Shown here piece by piece: positions 27,294 to 38,795 of a stretch of 64,000 nucleotides of DNA; position 1 is the first letter of the stretch, and each line of letters begins with the position of its first letter. Position numbers and translations under genes: made by a program. The stretch is taken from positions 1-64,000 of the forward strand of contig CALALX010000021.1 of the NCBI GenBank assembly GCA_937925635.1. The letters are read 5' to 3'. Under the pieces are notes generated by a model. That model saw only the letters and a program-made list of their open reading frames with translations, ran no database searches and was not told where the DNA came from. This stretch comes from an uncultured Caulobacter sp. GTDB taxonomy: Bacteria; Pseudomonadota; Alphaproteobacteria; Caulobacterales; Caulobacteraceae.

Positions 27294-27694
27294 TTTTCGC
27301 CGGCCAGCACGTAGGACGCGACGGAGATGTACTTGCGGCCCGCCTCCTGAGCGTGATGCACGCACTCTTCCAGGCTCATGCGGGTGCGCAGGGACGCCAG
27401 CTTGATCAGCATCGGCAGGTTCAGGCCGGCGATCACCTCGGCGCGGGTCTGTTCCATGACGCTGATGGCCAGGTTGGACGGCGTGCCGCCGAACATGTCG
27501 GTCAGCAGGATGACGCCTCTGCCGGAATCGACATCGGCGCAGGCCTTCAGGATGTCCCTGCGGCGCTTTTCCATGTCGTCGTCGGGTCCGATGCAGATGG
27601 CGGCGACCGCGTCCTGCGGGCCGACCACATGCTCCATGGCGAAGACGAACTCTTCGGCCAGCCGACCGTGGGTGACTATCACGAGCCCTATCAT
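27290..27694 (-). CDS. PTS EIIA component, mannose type
   Basis: This 134-residue EIIA-Man domain has its phosphorylation site at H9 (IGLVIVTHGRLAEEF) and the typical LLTDMFGGTPSNLA loop around the active site. No EIIB or EIIC partner lies nearby, so it likely acts in phosphorelay signalling with HPr and HprK. The start MIGLVIVTHG is chosen by homology; a TTG 12 bases upstream is in frame. An imperfect hairpin (27746-27775) lies between this gene and hprK. Confidence 0.92.
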   Translation of the reverse strand: MIGLVIVTHGRLAEEFVFAMEHVVGPQDAVAAICIGPDDDMEKRRRDILKACADVDSGRGVILLTDMFGGTPSNLAISVMEQTRAEVIAGLNLPMLIKLASLRTRMSLEECVHHAQEAGRKYISVASYVLAGEK

Positions 27695-27790
27695 CAGAGG
27701 GCCCAACGCCTTGTCATGATCAAACCGGGTATCCCCTGCCCGTCAGCCTCGCGGCGGAAAGGAGGCCGCGAAGGCGCCTAGATACGCCCG

Positions 27791-28225
27791 TTAATGTTCG
27801 TGTCCAAGATGCTCGATGATGCGACGCAGTTTCGCGGGCGCCGCGCGGTCAAATGGCCACAGGGGGCGCAGCGGGACCGGCCCGCCGGGGAGGTCGAGCG
27901 TCTCGCCGATCGGCATCCGCTCGACCGCATCGGGCGAGGCTTCGCAGCGCACGGCGAGGGCGACCTCGCAGAAGGCGATCGCGGGGACGGGCAGAACGCC
28001 TGCGCCGCGGCTCTCAAGAATGCCGGCCAGCGTGTCGGGGGCGCGACCGTAGTTTCGTCCGGCAGAGGCCCAGACCAGGACCCGGTCGTCGGCGACGAGC
28101 CGGAAGCCCTCGCCGATGGCGCGTAGCGCCAGGTCGCTCTTGCCCGCGCCGGAGGGCCCCTCGATCAGCACGCCGCGCCACTCGGCGCCGATCCTCAGCG
28201 CCACGAGGTCCGCGTGGCGGATCAC
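27791..28225 (-). CDS. hprK: HPr kinase/phosphorylase, short alphaproteobacterial form
   Basis: The enzyme phosphorylates the regulatory serine of HPr and reverses it. At 144 residues it has only the C-terminal kinase domain: Walker A G23-PSGAGKS and the HprK signature region around ESRGAGVLPVP. Full-length HprK of Firmicutes is near 310 residues, so about half is absent; this short form is normal in alphaproteobacteria. The GTG start overlaps the stop of the sensor kinase gene (GTGA), linking it to chvG. Confidence 0.93.
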   Translation of the reverse strand: MIRHADLVALRIGAEWRGVLIEGPSGAGKSDLALRAIGEGFRLVADDRVLVWASAGRNYGRAPDTLAGILESRGAGVLPVPAIAFCEVALAVRCEASPDAVERMPIGETLDLPGGPVPLRPLWPFDRAAPAKLRRIIEHLGHEH

Positions 28226-29853
28226 GACCGCCGCTCGGGCAGGACGACGACGAAGCGCGCTCCGACGATCTTGTCGTCGGATTTGATAGGCCGCTCCCGT
28301 TTTCTGGCGGACCTTTCGTCAGGCCTTTCGCCGGTCTCGTGGCGGTTCTCGGCGTGGATCTCGCCGCCGTGGGCCTGGACGATCTGCCGGGCGATGGAGA
28401 GGCCCAGGCCCGAATTGCCGCCGAACGCCGACCCCTTGGGCCGGGAGGTGTAGAAACGCTCGAATACGGTCTCGAGGTTGTCGGGCGGGATGCCGGGGCC
28501 GTCGTCCTCGACCAGCACCCGGGCCTGGCCCCGGTCGCGGTCGAGGGTGACGCGAACCTGACCGCCGGTCGGGCTGAACGAGCGGGCGTTGTCGATCAGG
28601 TTGCGGAACACCTGGCCCAGCGGGCCTTCGCGACCGGACACGATAACCGGTTCGCCGGCTTCGATGGAGAGGGCGACTGACGCCTCGCCCGGCCGCGCCG
28701 AGGCCTCGTAGACACCGGCGATGTCGGTCAGCAGACCGCCCAGGTCGATGGCGCGCGGGGCGTCACGCGACAGCTCGGCGTCCAGTCGCGAGGCGTTCGA
28801 AATGTCGGTGACCAGCCGGTCCAGCCGGCCGACGTCCTGCTTCAGGATGCCCATCAGGCGCTCGCGCGCCGGGCCGTCGCCGACCAGGTCCAGGGTCTCG
28901 ACCGCCGATCGGATCGAGGTCAGCGGATTGCGGATTTCGTGCGCCACGTCGGCAGCGAAGCTCTCGATGGCGTCCATGCGCTCCGAGAGGGTCTCGGTCA
29001 TGTCTTCCAGGGACCGGCTGAGATCGCCGATCTCATCGTCACGGCGGGCCAGGTCGGGCAGCGAGATCGACCGCGCGCGCGCCGCCTTCACGCGATCGGC
29101 GGCCCTCGCCAGTCGCAGGACGGGGCGGGCGATCAGCACCGTCAGCAGCACCGACGACAGCAGGGTCACGCCCACGGCGATCAGGATGAAGGGGATCAGG
29201 CTGGCGCGTTCACGGGCGATGATCTCGTCGACGTCGCCGGCTTCGAGGGTCAGGACCCCTACCGTGGCGCGCACCCGCTTGATGGGCAGGGAGACACTGA
29301 TCACCTGCTCGCCGTTCTCGGTGACCCGGCGGCCCTTGACGATCTCCCCGCCGCGCGCGATCGCGAGTTCGGCCTGCAGGGCGCGGCCGGCGCGCTGTTC
29401 GGCGTCGCTCGGGGACTCGGCCTTGGGCTTCTCGCCTGGCCGGCGCGCCGGCGGCAACGGCGCCCACTCGACGCGGTCCGCGACGAAGTAGGAGTCGGTG
29501 ATCAGCTTGCCGCTCTTGTCGAACAGCCGCACCCGGGCGTCGCGCGGCAGATGCAGCAGCTGCAGGAGGGTCGCCGCCCGCTCGGGTTGCAGGGCCGGCT
29601 CGGGTTCTCCCACCGTGGCGGCGTCGTCGACCAGTCGCGCGATCCACTCGCCCTGGGTGATCAGGCTCTCGATCCGCGCGTTGACCAGGCCGCGACGCAT
29701 CTCGTTCAACGTCAGGGCGCCGCCGATCAGGATCGCCAGGCTGAGCAGATTGAGGGCGATGATCAGCCGGCCGAGTCGGGACCCCTGCGGCCACCAGCGA
29801 CGCCGGGGGCGCGCTTCGGGGTCAGGACTCGCGGTAGCGGTATCCGACGCCAT
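28222..29853 (-). CDS. chvG: Sensor histidine kinase ChvG (ExoS/BvrS type)
   Basis: This 543-residue membrane kinase has a first transmembrane helix at about residues 30-48, a periplasmic domain, a second helix near 225-250, HAMP, and the dimerisation domain with H305 in [11 protein letters not shown]. ATPase boxes follow ([32 protein letters not shown]). With ChvI it senses acid or envelope stress in related bacteria. Its ATG lies inside the last codons of chvI (32-base overlap). The segment before the final strand (residues 510-530) is charged and looks like an insertion. Confidence 0.92.
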   Translation of the reverse strand: MASDTATASPDPEARPRRRWWPQGSRLGRLIIALNLLSLAILIGGALTLNEMRRGLVNARIESLITQGEWIARLVDDAATVGEPEPALQPERAATLLQLLHLPRDARVRLFDKSGKLITDSYFVADRVEWAPLPPARRPGEKPKAESPSDAEQRAGRALQAELAIARGGEIVKGRRVTENGEQVISVSLPIKRVRATVGVLTLEAGDVDEIIARERASLIPFILIAVGVTLLSSVLLTVLIARPVLRLARAADRVKAARARSISLPDLARRDDEIGDLSRSLEDMTETLSERMDAIESFAADVAHEIRNPLTSIRSAVETLDLVGDGPARERLMGILKQDVGRLDRLVTDISNASRLDAELSRDAPRAIDLGGLLTDIAGVYEASARPGEASVALSIEAGEPVIVSGREGPLGQVFRNLIDNARSFSPTGGQVRVTLDRDRGQARVLVEDDGPGIPPDNLETVFERFYTSRPKGSAFGGNSGLGLSIARQIVQAHGGEIHAENRHETGERPDERSARKRERPIKSDDKIVGARFVVVLPERRS

Positions 29854-30535
29854 ACAGGGTCTCGATCGCGTCGAAGCTGGGGTCCACCTGGCGGAACTTC
29901 TTGCGCATCCGCTTGATGTGGCTGTCGATGGTCCGGTCATCGACATAGACCTGATCATCGTAGGCGGCGTCCATCAGGTTGTCGCGACTCTTCACGAAGC
30001 CGGGGCGCTGGGCGAGGGACTGCAGCAGCAGGAACTCGGTCACGGTCAGGCGGACCGGCTTGCCGTCCCACAGGCTGTCGTGGCGCTCCGGGTCAAGCGT
30101 CAGCTTGCCGCGCCGCATGGCCTTGGCGCCGGGTTCGGCCGGCGGCGCGCCCGGCGCGGCGTCTTCCTCCGCCACGTCGGCCCGCCGAAGCACGGCCTTG
30201 ACCCGCTCAAGCAGCAGCCTCTGGCTGAACGGCTTGTGGATGTAGTCGTCGGCGCCGAGGTTGAAGCCGAGGATCTCGTCGATCTCCTCGTCCTTGGACG
30301 TCAGCATGATCACCGGAATGTTCGACGTCTGACGAAGGCGGCGAAGCAGCTCCATGCCGTCCATGCGCGGCATCTTCACATCGAGAATAGCGAGGTCCGG
30401 CGGATTGGCGGTCAGGGATTCGAGGCCCGCGACACCGTCGTGACGAGCGGTCACGACGTGCCCATGGCTTTCCAGCGCCAGCGAAACCGAAGCGACGATG
30501 TTTTCGTCGTCGTCCACCAGAGTGATCCTGGCCAT
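29822..30535 (-). CDS. chvI: Response regulator ChvI (BvrR type)
   Basis: This 237-residue OmpR-family regulator has a receiver domain with acidic pocket D8-D9-D10, phospho-acceptor D52 and K101, and a C-terminal winged helix ending [13 protein letters not shown]. The start at 30535 ([12 protein letters not shown]) has AAGGG upstream; the open frame runs 30 codons further without homology. In relatives the system controls envelope, exopolysaccharide and cell-cycle genes. It is the first gene of the chvI-chvG-hprK-EIIA-HPr series. Confidence 0.95.
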   Translation of the reverse strand: MARITLVDDDENIVASVSLALESHGHVVTARHDGVAGLESLTANPPDLAILDVKMPRMDGMELLRRLRQTSNIPVIMLTSKDEEIDEILGFNLGADDYIHKPFSQRLLLERVKAVLRRADVAEEDAAPGAPPAEPGAKAMRRGKLTLDPERHDSLWDGKPVRLTVTEFLLLQSLAQRPGFVKSRDNLMDAAYDDQVYVDDRTIDSHIKRMRKKFRQVDPSFDAIETLYGVGYRYRES

Positions 30536-30680
30536 GTATTCCCTTCTGAATGACTGTCTCGTACGGGCCTTCATGCCTGAAAAGGCATCCCGATGCAGGG
30601 AATTCCCCTGACAGCGTGGCGTCAATGGGGCGGCTGCATCGTAAACGGGACCTTAGGGTGTTTCCCACATAACGCGGTTC

Positions 30681-32389
30681 ATGCGGGGAAAGGTCCACTA
30701 CGAACTGTTCGTGCGCCGCCAGCCGGGATCCGGCTGGACGCTCGACATGGCCACGGAAGATCGCGCGCGCGCCATCCAGACGGCCGAGGAGCTCCTGGCC
30801 GAGGGACGCGTCGCCGCCGTGCGCGTGTCGAAGGAGGTCCTCGACGAGGAGACTCGCGAATTTTCCTCCGTCACCATCCTGAACAAGGGCGCGCCCGAGC
30901 GGGTCAAGCCCAAGAAGGTGCGCGAGGACAACGAGCCGCTCTGCGTCAGCCCGTCCGATCTCTATACGATCCATGCGCGGGAGCGCATCGGTCGCCTGCT
31001 CGACAACTGGCTGCTGCGAAACAAGGCCACGCCGTTCGAGCTGCTGCATCGCCCCGATCTCGTCGGCAAGCTGGAAGCCTCCGGGGTCGAGCTTCAACAC
31101 GCCATCCAGAAGATCGCCATTCCCGAGGCGCAGGCCCGCGGCGTGGGCGTGCACGAGATCATTCGCGCCTTCCAGGCCCTGGCCGAGCGCGCGATCGAGC
31201 GCATCCTGCGCGACCATAAGCGTGGTCAGCTGCCCAACCTGGACAAGGAAGGCTTCGCCGCCGCCGCCGAACGCCTGGTCGCCGAGCCCGACCGAGCCTA
31301 CCTGCTCGGCGCCGGCGTCGCCGCCTCGATCGCTCCGGCGAAGGGCTGGGCGGAGAAGGTCGGTCTGCTGCTCGACCTCGCCGACGCCGCGCCGACGCAT
31401 CCGCAGGCGCGTGATCACGCCCTGCAGGTGCTGGAACAGCCGCTGACCGAGATCCTCGGCTCCCGCGCGGGTCTCGCCGACCTGTTGGGCGGCGAGCTCG
31501 ACCTCGGATCTCAGCTGGCCGCGATGACGCGCCTTGCCGGCGCCGACGCGGTCGAGGCGCTGATCGGCATCGAGCCTTCGGTCGCCAAGGTCATGCCGCC
31601 CCTGGAAGGGGCCGCGGCGCGGCTGGCCAACTGGCTGGGCGGTCCGCATTTCGAAAGCTGCCGGGTGGCGATCGCTCAGCGCGTGCTGCGGGAGCTGACC
31701 GGGCCGCGTCGTCTCAAGCCCAACGAGGCGGTGGAGGAGATCGACCTGCTGCGGGGCCTTGCCATGGCTCTGACCGCGGCCGGCGGCCGCATCCTGTCGA
31801 TGGAAGACATCCACGCCGCCTTCACCGCCCGATCCAAGGCGATGGTGACGGGTGACTTCGTCGACGCCCTGCTCGGCAAGGACAAGGGCGCCCGAGAGGA
31901 GATCGAGTTGCTGGTCCGCCTGGTGGAGAACGTCACCGGCGGCGCCAACAAGCGCCAGGCGGCGCGCTGGCTCAGCGCCAATATCTCCGCCCTGCGCTTC
32001 GAGAAGGAGATGCGGTTCGGCTCCGATTCGCCCGCTCAGAAGCTGGCCACGCTGGCCGCGATCCAGCGCGCGGTGAACCGCGTCGGACTGGTGCCGGAGG
32101 AATCTGGTCCCATCCAGGCCAAGATCGGCGAGGTCGGCGGCCTCATCGAGGCCGACACCAGGCTCGTCGCCACGCTTGCCAAGGCCCCTGCGCCCGCCGT
32201 GCATCGCCTGAACCTGCTGTTGCGGTTGGCGATGGGCGAGGCCGGCCCCACCGGCCCGGTCAGCGAGCGGGCTCGCACCGAAGCGGCCCGGCTGATGCGC
32301 ACGCCGGAAGTCCGCGACGAACTGATCAAGTCGCCGGAAGCGCTCGACAAGGTCCGGGGCATGGCCCAGGCGTGCGGTCTGGTGGCGGC

Positions 32390-32393
<4 letters not shown>
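30681..32393 (+). CDS. 570-residue conserved protein of unknown function
   Basis: I do not recognise a characterised family. The N-terminus (residues 1-70) is a compact alpha/beta unit starting MRGKVHYELFVRRQPGSGW, with TAEELLAEGRVAAVRVSKEV. After a basic stretch (PERVKPKKVREDNEP) the rest, about residues 85-570, is almost entirely alpha-helical with many Ala and Leu, like a solenoid of helices. There is no signal peptide or membrane segment, so it is cytosolic. It is divergent from chvI and its stop overlaps that of flmB by four bases. A role in envelope or flagellar control is only suggested by position. Confidence 0.8.
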
Positions 32394-34674
<2,281 letters not shown>

Positions 34675-34702
34675 TCAACCGTGTCGTGTCATGGGGAGGG
34701 TC

Positions 34703-35095
34703 ATGGATCGCCGACTTGCTCTCGCCGCCGCGCTCGCGCTCATTCCCACGGTCGCCTCGGCCTCGGGCGGCGAAAAGAAGAAGGGCGGCGGCATCACCTT
34801 CGTCCAGGTCAAGGCCGTGGCCGCCACGATCATCCGCCGAGACGGCAGCCGGGGCGTGATCACGGTCGAATGCGGCATAGACATCGCCGACAACGACCTG
34901 CGGACCAAGGCCACCGCGGTCCAGCCCCGCCTGCGCGACGCCTACGCCGGCTTTCTGCAAGGCTACGCCGGCGGCCTGCCCAAGGCCGCCCTGCCCAACG
35001 CCGACTACATCGCCGCCGAGCTGCAGAAGGCGACCGACCGCGTGCTCGGCAAGAAGGGCGGCAAGCTGCTGATCGGGACGATCCTGATCAACTGA
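34703..35095 (+). CDS. Secreted FliL-like protein
   Basis: This 130-residue protein starts with a signal peptide (MDRRLALAAALALIPTVASA, cleaved near residue 20), then a lysine-rich GEKKKGGG. The mature part has a strand, the segment VITVECGIDIADN, a helix with PRLRDAYAGFLQGY and the end KGGKLLIGTILIN. The order resembles the periplasmic domain of FliL, the flagellar stator-associated protein, but without its membrane anchor; this is my inference. GGGAGGGTC before ATG 34703 decides the start. It is divergent from flmA. Confidence 0.7.
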   Translation: MDRRLALAAALALIPTVASASGGEKKKGGGITFVQVKAVAATIIRRDGSRGVITVECGIDIADNDLRTKATAVQPRLRDAYAGFLQGYAGGLPKAALPNADYIAAELQKATDRVLGKKGGKLLIGTILIN

Positions 35096-35117
35096 GGCGG
35101 CGCCCCGCCGCCCGCTC

Positions 35118-35762
35118 CTAGTCGAAGATGAGATCGGTCGCCGCCGACAGTTCGGCCAGGGCCTGGTCGACCCCGCCGACCTTGATGGCCCGCATCCCCA
35201 GCATCGCCGCCGGCTTGCAGTTGATCCCCAGGTCGTCGAGGTAGACGCAGTCGACCGGCTCGACGGCCAGCAGCTCGCACATCATCTGGTAGATGCGCGG
35301 GTCCGGCTTGCGGACGCCGGCCTTGGAGCTTTCGATCACGGCGTCGAACAGTTCCATGATCCCGGCCACCTGGGCGGCCTTGTCGCTGGTGCCCGCCATG
35401 CCGGCGCCGTGGCCGGTCTGGACGTTGTTGGTGATGCAGCCGACCTTGAAATGCTGCTTGCACTGCTTGAGCGCCGCCACCATCCGCGGCCGCACGTCGC
35501 CGGACAGCCGGGGCAGGATGTCGGCGCCGCGCACGGCATGGCCGAGCGCCGTCGCCTCCTCGAGGAACTTCACGTCGAAGGTCGCCGCGTCGATCTCGTT
35601 GCGCTCGAACAGGGCCCAGGCGTTGTCGTGCGGATTGGTGGCGTTGATCCCGCGGATGAAGTCGCGCGGCAGGCCGCGCTCGGTTTCGAAGTGGTTGAAC
35701 GCCTCGAACGGCGAGGAGGTGATGACCCCGCCGAAGTCCCAGATTACCGCCGCTACCGCCAC
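35118..35762 (-). CDS. HAD-family hydrolase
   Basis: This 214-residue protein is a HAD subfamily IA hydrolase, like the N-terminal domain of epoxide hydrolase 2 phosphatases. Motif I is WDFGGVIT, where the second aspartate is replaced by glycine as in that subgroup; motif II is CITNNVQT, motif III has the lysine of RKPDPRIYQ, and motif IV is LDDLGINC. A phosphatase or dehalogenase-like activity is possible; the substrate is unknown. It stands alone. Confidence 0.88.
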   Translation of the reverse strand: MAVAAVIWDFGGVITSSPFEAFNHFETERGLPRDFIRGINATNPHDNAWALFERNEIDAATFDVKFLEEATALGHAVRGADILPRLSGDVRPRMVAALKQCKQHFKVGCITNNVQTGHGAGMAGTSDKAAQVAGIMELFDAVIESSKAGVRKPDPRIYQMMCELLAVEPVDCVYLDDLGINCKPAAMLGMRAIKVGGVDQALAELSAATDLIFD

Positions 35763-35829
35763 TGATCGCTCCCTGATTTTTCGGGGCGGACGCTAGACAC
35801 CGAGTGGGGGCGGTGCAACCCGTGGGGAC

Positions 35830-36195
35830 ATGATCCCGCCTCCGATCCGCATCGCCCTCCTTCTCGCCGCCGTCGCGACCATCATCTGGCTGTCGCTCGC
35901 GCCGACCGCGGCCCTGCCGGGGGTGAGCCTGTGGGACAAGTTCGAGCATGCCTTCGCCTATCTGGTCCTTACACTGATCGGCGCATGGGCGTTCCGCGCG
36001 ACGTCCTGGCGGCTGGCGGCCGGCCTTTTCGTCCTCGGCGTCGGCATCGAGTTCGCCCAGGCCCTCATGGGTCTTGGTCGACAGGGCGATGCGCTGGACG
36101 CGATCGCCAACAGCCTCGGCATCGTTCTGGGCCTGGGCCTGGCGCGCCTGATCGGCGAACTGCCGATGGTTAAATCTCGCGCTCGCGGAGAATAG
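35830..36195 (+). CDS. VanZ-like membrane protein
   Basis: This 121-residue protein has four hydrophobic segments and the VanZ-like signature SLWDKFEHAFAYLVLTLIGAW, with conserved H and the later ALDAIANSLG segment. VanZ is a teicoplanin-resistance protein in enterococci, but similar small proteins in proteobacteria have no proven role. The start ATG follows GTGGGGAC. It stands between the HAD gene and a lipoprotein gene. Confidence 0.8.
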   Translation: MIPPPIRIALLLAAVATIIWLSLAPTAALPGVSLWDKFEHAFAYLVLTLIGAWAFRATSWRLAAGLFVLGVGIEFAQALMGLGRQGDALDAIANSLGIVLGLGLARLIGELPMVKSRARGE

Positions 36196-36256
36196 GTCCG
36201 GAAGCTCGGCCCGTAGCGGTTATCGTATTGGTCTCGTTAAGGTTTCCGAGGCCGCC

Positions 36257-36781
36257 ATGCAGTTCGTCAAGGTCCCGCTCGCCGCCGCCGTCGCGGCGCT
36301 GACGCTCACCGGCTGCAACCTGCCGTGCCAATGCCCCACGACGCCGGCCGCGTCCTCGACGACCGCCAAGACCGTCCAGGCGTCGACCGGCGGGTCGTCC
36401 TCCGCCACCCGAACCACGGCGACGAGGACCAGGACCGTCCACCGCCCAGCGGGTCGTCGCGAGCGGGTCGAGGGCGGCTATCGCTACGCCGCCGGCAGCC
36501 GTCGATATGCGAGCGGCGTCAGCGTGGAGGTCAGCGAGACAGAGACCTCCAGCAGCCGCTACCGCTACAGCGAGACCGAGACGCGCTATGGCGCGCGCGG
36601 CGGCGGCTATGCGTATGGCTCCGGCGCGTCGGGCGGATACGCCTACGGTGCGACCTCCGCCGGCCAATACGGCGCTCCGCCTCCGCCGCCGCCCGTCGCT
36701 CCGTCCTACCGACGGGACTACCACCTCGCTGGAACGGACCGCCACGGCTACCTGACCTGGCCGGGCAAGGTCGAGGACTAG
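36257..36781 (+). CDS. Gly/Tyr/Arg-rich lipoprotein
   Basis: This 174-residue protein has a lipoprotein signal (FVKVPLAAAVAALTLTGC, lipobox LTGC). The mature part is low-complexity: Thr/Ser-rich (residues 28-60), then Arg/Tyr-rich blocks such as SSSRYRYSETETRYGARGGG, YGS/YGA glycine-tyrosine repeats and a run of prolines (APPPPPPV). No family is recognised. It is possibly a surface or envelope protein. It is transcribed alone toward the tad operon end. Confidence 0.7.
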   Translation: MQFVKVPLAAAVAALTLTGCNLPCQCPTTPAASSTTAKTVQASTGGSSSATRTTATRTRTVHRPAGRRERVEGGYRYAAGSRRYASGVSVEVSETETSSSRYRYSETETRYGARGGGYAYGSGASGGYAYGATSAGQYGAPPPPPPVAPSYRRDYHLAGTDRHGYLTWPGKVED

Positions 36782-36804
36782 GCGCACGACTGGGGGCTGC
36801 CCCC

Positions 36805-37800
36805 TTAGTCCGCCGGTCGGTGGGCCATGGTGTCCTGGACCTTGATGATCGCGGGACCCAGGATCACCACGAACAGCACCGGCAGGAAGAACAGGATCAT
36901 CGGAACCGTGAGCTTGGCCGGCAGGGCCGCGGCCTTCTTCTCGGCGGCCGACAGGCGCAGCTCGCGGTTCTCCTTGGCCATGACCCGCAGCGCGGCGCCC
37001 AGGGGCGTGCCGTATCGCTCAGCCTGGATCATCGCGGTCGCGACGGCCTTGACCCCCGGATGGTTGGTCCGCTTGGCCAGGCCTTCGTAGGCGAGGCGGC
37101 GATCCGGCAGGTAGCTGAGCTCTGCGGTCAGCAGGGTCAGCTCCTCGGCCAGCTCGATCGAGGAACTGCCGACTTCGCCGCTGACCTTCTGGATGGCCGC
37201 CTCGATCGACATGCCGCTCTCGACACAGATCAGCAGCAGGTCGAGCGAGTCGGGAAAGGCGGCGACAATCGACTCCCGGCGCTTTTGGGCGACGTTGCTG
37301 ATGTAGATGTTGGGCGCATAGTAACCGAGCACCATCGCCGCGACGCTGAAGGTGACCCGGCTCATGGTCGGCAGGCCGAAGTCGTTGATCACGAACAGGT
37401 AGAAGGCGGTCGACGCCAGGAAGGCGAACGGCATCACCAGGCGGAAGAAGTAGAAGGCGCTGATCGGCCTCGGGCCGCGGAAGCCGGCCTGAGCCATCTT
37501 CTCCGCAACCTTGGGGTCCTCGAGCAGACGCGACAGTTGCAGACGCTCCACCACCTTCTTGTAGAGGCCTTCGTCGACCTGCCGGATGCTGCTGCTGGCC
37601 CCGGCCCCGCGCTTGGCGATCTCCTCGCGCGAACGGCGGCGTAGTTCCTCGCGACGGTTCGCGACCGACTTCAGCCGGCCTTCGAGGCCTCGGCTTCGCA
37701 ACATCGGCGCGGCGAGCGTGACGATGGTGGCGAAGGCGACCAATGCGACGAAGGCCGTCAGCAGGTTGTCCGGATCCGTGAGGGTTCTGGCGATATCCAT
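36805..37800 (-). CDS. tadC: Flp pilus assembly platform protein TadC
   Basis: This 331-residue protein is the second T2SS-F-type platform protein of the Tad system (CpaH in Caulobacter). It shows a membrane helix near residues 14-34, two more around 115-155, the T2SSF core (FPDSLDLLLICVESGMSIEAAI) and a final helix (LTVPMILFFLPVLFVVILGPA). It anchors the assembly ATPase at the inner membrane. It is last in the leftward pilus operon. Confidence 0.94.
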   Translation of the reverse strand: MDIARTLTDPDNLLTAFVALVAFATIVTLAAPMLRSRGLEGRLKSVANRREELRRRSREEIAKRGAGASSSIRQVDEGLYKKVVERLQLSRLLEDPKVAEKMAQAGFRGPRPISAFYFFRLVMPFAFLASTAFYLFVINDFGLPTMSRVTFSVAAMVLGYYAPNIYISNVAQKRRESIVAAFPDSLDLLLICVESGMSIEAAIQKVSGEVGSSSIELAEELTLLTAELSYLPDRRLAYEGLAKRTNHPGVKAVATAMIQAERYGTPLGAALRVMAKENRELRLSAAEKKAAALPAKLTVPMILFFLPVLFVVILGPAIIKVQDTMAHRPAD

Positions 37801-37811
37801 CGGCCCCCCCC

Positions 37812-38792
37812 TCAGAACTTGAAGTTGATCATGTTGCGCATCACCAGGATGCCCAGGCTCATCCAGATGGCGGCCCCGAGCAGCATCAGGTGACCGCGCG
37901 GATCGCTGAACATCGGCGCCATGTAGGCGGGATTGGTCAGGGAGATCATCGCCACGACCCCGGGCGGCAACGATCCAATGATGAACGACGAGGCAATGGC
38001 TTCGGAGGACAGCGCCTTGATCTTCTCGCGCATCATCTTCCGGGCACGGAGGATCGTTGAAAGATTGTTGAGCGCCTCGGCCAGGTTGCCGCCCGCCTTC
38101 TGCTGGATGGCCAGCACGATGGAGAAGAAGCGCAGCTCATTGGTCGGCATGCGCTCGTACATCTTCTCCAGCGACTGATCCATGGCCATGCCCATGCCGA
38201 CGTTCTCGACCATGCGGCGGAACTCGCCGGCCAGGGGCTCGGGACACTCGCGTCCGATGATCTTCAGGCAGTCGTGGACCGGCAGGCCCGATTTGATGCC
38301 CCGGACGATGATGTCGATGGCGTCGGAGAAGGCCTCGGTGAACATCTTGATTCGGCGTTTGGCCAGGAAGCCGACCAGCCAGCGGGGCAGACCCAGTCCG
38401 GCCGCGAAGGCGAGGCCCAACGCGATCAGCGGCTTCTGGGTGGCGACCAGCACCAAAAGGCCCAGTCCGAGACCGAAGACGATACTGGCGATCCAGAAGG
38501 TGCGGACGGACACACTCAGGCCGGCCTGCTGCAGACGGGCGGCGATCGCCAGCGTGGCCTTCTTCTGCTGCCTTTCCTGGTCTTTCAGGGTCTGCAGAAT
38601 CTGCTTGCGACGGCTCTCCTGGGTGTTGGCGACCGCCGCCCGGCCCCGCGCGCGCGTTTCGCGCGGACCGCCGCTGACGATGGCCTGGGCGCGCTTGGCG
38701 GCCCGGGCGCTGCCCGAGTCGCCGCCGACGAACACCCATCCGATGCCGCCGATGGTGATGAAGGCCAGAACCGCGACGACGATGACCAGCAT
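37812..38792 (-). CDS. tadB: Flp pilus assembly platform protein TadB
   Basis: This 326-residue inner-membrane protein (CpaG in Caulobacter) has an N-terminal helix (MLVIVVAVLAFITIGGIGWVF segment), a basic cytosolic stretch, two central helices near 110-150, the T2SSF core FSDAIDIIVRGIKSGLPVHDCL and C-terminal helices. It pairs with TadC to form the platform driven by TadA. The gene lies 3 bp after tadA and 11 bp before tadC. Confidence 0.94.
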   Translation of the reverse strand: MLVIVVAVLAFITIGGIGWVFVGGDSGSARAAKRAQAIVSGGPRETRARGRAAVANTQESRRKQILQTLKDQERQQKKATLAIAARLQQAGLSVSVRTFWIASIVFGLGLGLLVLVATQKPLIALGLAFAAGLGLPRWLVGFLAKRRIKMFTEAFSDAIDIIVRGIKSGLPVHDCLKIIGRECPEPLAGEFRRMVENVGMGMAMDQSLEKMYERMPTNELRFFSIVLAIQQKAGGNLAEALNNLSTILRARKMMREKIKALSSEAIASSFIIGSLPPGVVAMISLTNPAYMAPMFSDPRGHLMLLGAAIWMSLGILVMRNMINFKF

Positions 38793-38795
38793 GGG

